From positions 1 to 7,405 of the forward strand of contig JAURQC010000038.1 in assembly GCA_030836325.1 (NCBI GenBank): a stretch of 7,405 nucleotides of DNA, given 5' to 3'. This document shows positions 5,666-7,405 of the stretch, in pieces. Source of the DNA: Candidatus Nanopelagicales bacterium. GTDB taxonomy: Bacteria > Actinomycetota > Actinomycetes > S36-B12. How positions within the stretch are numbered: the stretch's first letter is position 1; each line of letters begins with the position of its first letter. The notes below the pieces were generated by a model. That model ran no database searches and had not been told where the DNA came from. It worked only from the letters and a program-made list of their open reading frames with translations. The translations under genes and the position numbers were made by a program.

Positions 5666-5671
5666 AACGTA
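5666..5671 (-). promoter_or_regulatory. Candidate -10 element of leaderless promoter for the membrane protein
   Basis: On the minus strand this is TACGTT, then CGGGCT, then the ATG at 5659. The position matches the other leaderless candidates in the window and argues for the shorter form of the protein. Confidence 0.45.
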
Positions 5672-5719
5672 GTCCGAGGCGAAGGTCCGGATCACCGTGC
5701 AACCACGGCTTCCACACTA

Positions 5720-5778
5720 TTGCGGGGTCGGTTGTCGGGGAGAAATCTCGATTTCGAGCCCGACAACCGACGCCGCAA
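5720..5778 (-). terminator. Transcription terminator hairpin downstream of clpB
   Basis: Arms 5720-5739 and 5759-5778 form a 20-bp stem with one mismatch (G5725 opposite G5773) and a 19-nt loop that can fold further (CTCGA/TCGAG). The hairpin begins 10 bp after the clpB stop. There is no T-run after it on the minus strand, which is common for actinobacterial terminators. It also separates clpB from the membrane protein gene that follows on the same strand. Confidence 0.72.
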
Positions 5779-5788
5779 CGGGGAGGGG

Positions 5789-7405
5789 TTAGTGGTTGAG
5801 GACTAAGTCCTCGCCATTGGGTTGCGTGCCAACGACGACGGAATCTCCGTCCTTCACTTCTCCGGACAGGATTGCAACGGCGAGCTTGTCGCCCACCGCC
5901 GTTTGCACCAGGCGGCGCAGCGGACGCGCACCGTAGATCGGATCGAATCCCTTGTTCACCAGCCACTGCTTGGCTTCCTCGGTGAGTTCGATGCTGATGC
6001 GTCGATCCTCCAGACGGTGCTGCAACTGATCAATCTGGATACCGGCAATGCGCATGAGTTCTTCCCGATCGAGCGGGTTGAACATGACCATGGCATCGAG
6101 TCGGTTCAAGAACTCCGGCCGGAACTGCTGGCGCACAACGCTCAGCACCTGCTCCTTGCGCTCCTCAAACGGAGTGGTCAGGTCGATCAAGAACTGCGAA
6201 CCCATGTTCGAGGTCAGGATCAAGATCGCATTGCGGAAGTCCACCGTGCGGCCTTGACCGTCCGTGAGTCGACCATCATCGAGAACCTGTAGCAGGATGT
6301 CGAAGACTTCAGGGTGCGCCTTCTCGACTTCGTCGAGCAAGATCACCGAGTAGGGACGACGACGCACTGCTTCGGTGAGTTGGCCGCCCTCTTCGTATCC
6401 GACGTATCCGGGAGGAGCGCCGACGAGACGCGATACCGAGTGCTTCTCGGAGTACTCGCTCATGTCGATGCGCACCATCGCGCGCTCGTCGTCGAACAAA
6501 AACTCCGCAAGTGCTTTCGCAAGCTCGGTCTTGCCCACACCGGTCGGGCCAAGGAACAGAAACGATCCTGTCGGACGGTTCGGGTCGGCTATACCTGCAC
6601 GCGAACGTCGCACGGCATCGGAGACTTCGCGCACTGCTTCGGTTTGCCCGACCACGCGTTGCCCCAGTTCTTCTTCCATGCGCAGAAGTTTCTGCGTTTC
6701 ACCTTCGAGCAAACGGCCGGCCGGAATACCCGTCCATACGGCAACAACCTCAGCGATGTCGTCCGCGGTCACTTCCTCTTTGACCATCGCAGCCTCGCGC
6801 TCGTTGGTCTCCTTGGTAACCCGTTCGAGCTCTTCTTCGAAAGTTGGGATCTCCGCATAGAGAATGCGCGATGCCTGCTCGAAGTCACCAGCGCGCTGCG
6901 CCTTGTCAGCCGTCGCGCGAAGATCGTCGATCAACACCTTGATCTCACCGATGCGATCAAGGCCCTGCTTCTCGGCATCCCAGGCTGCGCGCATGCCAAT
7001 GAGGTCTTCTTCCTTGTCCGCGATCTCGGAGCGGATCTTGGCTAGGCGTTCTTGCGAGGCCTCGTCGGTCTCCTTGGACACCGCGAGCTCTTCCATGCGC
7101 AGTCGATCTACCTGGCGTTGAAGAACGTCGATCTCCACAGGCGACGAGTCGATCTCCATCCGTAGGCGACTGGCCGCCTCATCCATAAGGTCAATCGCCT
7201 TATCCGGAAGGAAGCGCGAGGTGATGTAACGATCGGAGAGGGTGGCCGAAGCAACGAGCGCTGAGTCGGAGATGACCACCTTGTGGTGCGCCTCGTACTT
7301 CTCCTTGATTCCGCGCAGGATGGCCACGGTGTCCTCCACCGACGGTTGATCGACCAACACCTGCTGGAAGCGGCGCTCCAGCGCCGGATCCTTCTCGACA
7401 TACTC
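5789..7405 (-). CDS. clpB: ATP-dependent chaperone ClpB, C-terminal 538 residues (5' end beyond window)
   Basis: ClpB is a hexameric AAA+ disaggregase that threads aggregated proteins through its pore together with DnaK. The frame is open to the right edge; by comparison with homologues of about 850 residues, roughly 310 N-terminal residues are missing. Visible, numbered from the edge: the end of NBD1 with the arginine-finger segment DPALERRFQ (6-14); RYITSRFLPDKAIDL (59-73); the coiled-coil M-domain (about 77-210, DnaK docking); VWTGIPAGRL; NBD2 Walker A GPTGVGKT (286-293); pore loop GYVGYEEGG (333-341); Walker B VILLDE (354-359); sensor 1 LTSNMGS; arginine-finger helix FRPEFLNRLD; and sensor 2 GARPLRR (492-498). 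All key residues are intact. Actinobacterial clpB is usually under HspR/HAIR control, but its promoter lies outside the window. A hairpin terminator follows the stop. Confidence 0.98.
   Translation of the reverse strand, partial: EYVEKDPALERRFQQVLVDQPSVEDTVAILRGIKEKYEAHHKVVISDSALVASATLSDRYITSRFLPDKAIDLMDEAASRLRMEIDSSPVEIDVLQRQVDRLRMEELAVSKETDEASQERLAKIRSEIADKEEDLIGMRAAWDAEKQGLDRIGEIKVLIDDLRATADKAQRAGDFEQASRILYAEIPTFEEELERVTKETNEREAAMVKEEVTADDIAEVVAVWTGIPAGRLLEGETQKLLRMEEELGQRVVGQTEAVREVSDAVRRSRAGIADPNRPTGSFLFLGPTGVGKTELAKALAEFLFDDERAMVRIDMSEYSEKHSVSRLVGAPPGYVGYEEGGQLTEAVRRRPYSVILLDEVEKAHPEVFDILLQVLDDGRLTDGQGRTVDFRNAILILTSNMGSQFLIDLTTPFEERKEQVLSVVRQQFRPEFLNRLDAMVMFNPLDREELMRIAGIQIDQLQHRLEDRRISIELTEEAKQWLVNKGFDPIYGARPLRRLVQTAVGDKLAVAILSGEVKDGDSVVVGTQPNGEDLVLNH

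Noticed and set aside
5280..5966. 228-codon minus-strand frame spanning the membrane gene, the terminator and the end of clpB
   Set aside because: It reads through the hairpin and two other frames, is rich in Arg, Gly, Pro and Ser as expected for an out-of-frame GC-rich reading, and conflicts with two supported genes.
6314..7045. Long open frame on the plus strand opposite clpB (243 codons)
   Set aside because: It is a mirror of the highly conserved ClpB M-domain and NBD2 coding sequence, with a low-complexity composition, no ribosome binding site and no recognisable domain.

Overview
The window looks like a piece of an actinobacterial chromosome, most likely from the Mycobacteriales (Rhodococcus or Gordonia-like). 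The reasons are moderately high G+C with GC-rich third codon positions, frequent GTG starts, ClpB and PyrE of actinobacterial type, a DUF4031 protein, an aminotransferase close to mycobacterial Rv0858c (DapC), and TANNNT -10 hexamers placed exactly where leaderless transcripts would start. The genus is an inference. In Mycobacterium tuberculosis pyrE and clpB are separated by one gene, so this may be an expanded version of that core locus.

Layout from left to right: the 5' end of pyrE (minus, runs off the left edge); a small degenerate alpha/beta-hydrolase-like protein (plus); a short-chain dehydrogenase/reductase (minus); a secreted trypsin-like serine protease with a C-terminal beta domain (plus); an acyl-CoA dehydrogenase-fold flavoprotein (minus); a class I PLP aminotransferase translationally coupled to a DUF4031 protein (plus); a small four-helix membrane protein (minus); and the C-terminal two thirds of clpB (minus, runs off the right edge). 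There is no gene-free stretch above 300 bases. The longest gaps are 3732-3879, which holds a 22-bp perfect inverted repeat between divergent promoters, and 5660-5788, which holds the clpB terminator hairpin.

The genes do not form one pathway. Most are single-gene transcription units that alternate strands. All three convergent pairs overlap at their stop codons, and two of the three divergent gaps are only 30 and 41 bp. The only clear operon is aminotransferase-DUF4031, joined by an ATGA overlap. PyrE serves pyrimidine synthesis and ClpB protein disaggregation. The SDR, flavoprotein and aminotransferase are metabolic enzymes of unknown substrate.

I see no CRISPR, tRNA, rRNA, phage, transposase or toxin-antitoxin module, and no convincing new multi-gene system. 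The most interesting signals are the recurring TANNNT hexamer 6-7 nt before six of the seven non-coupled starts, the inverted repeat at 3747-3839, and the hydrolase-like protein that has lost its nucleophile.
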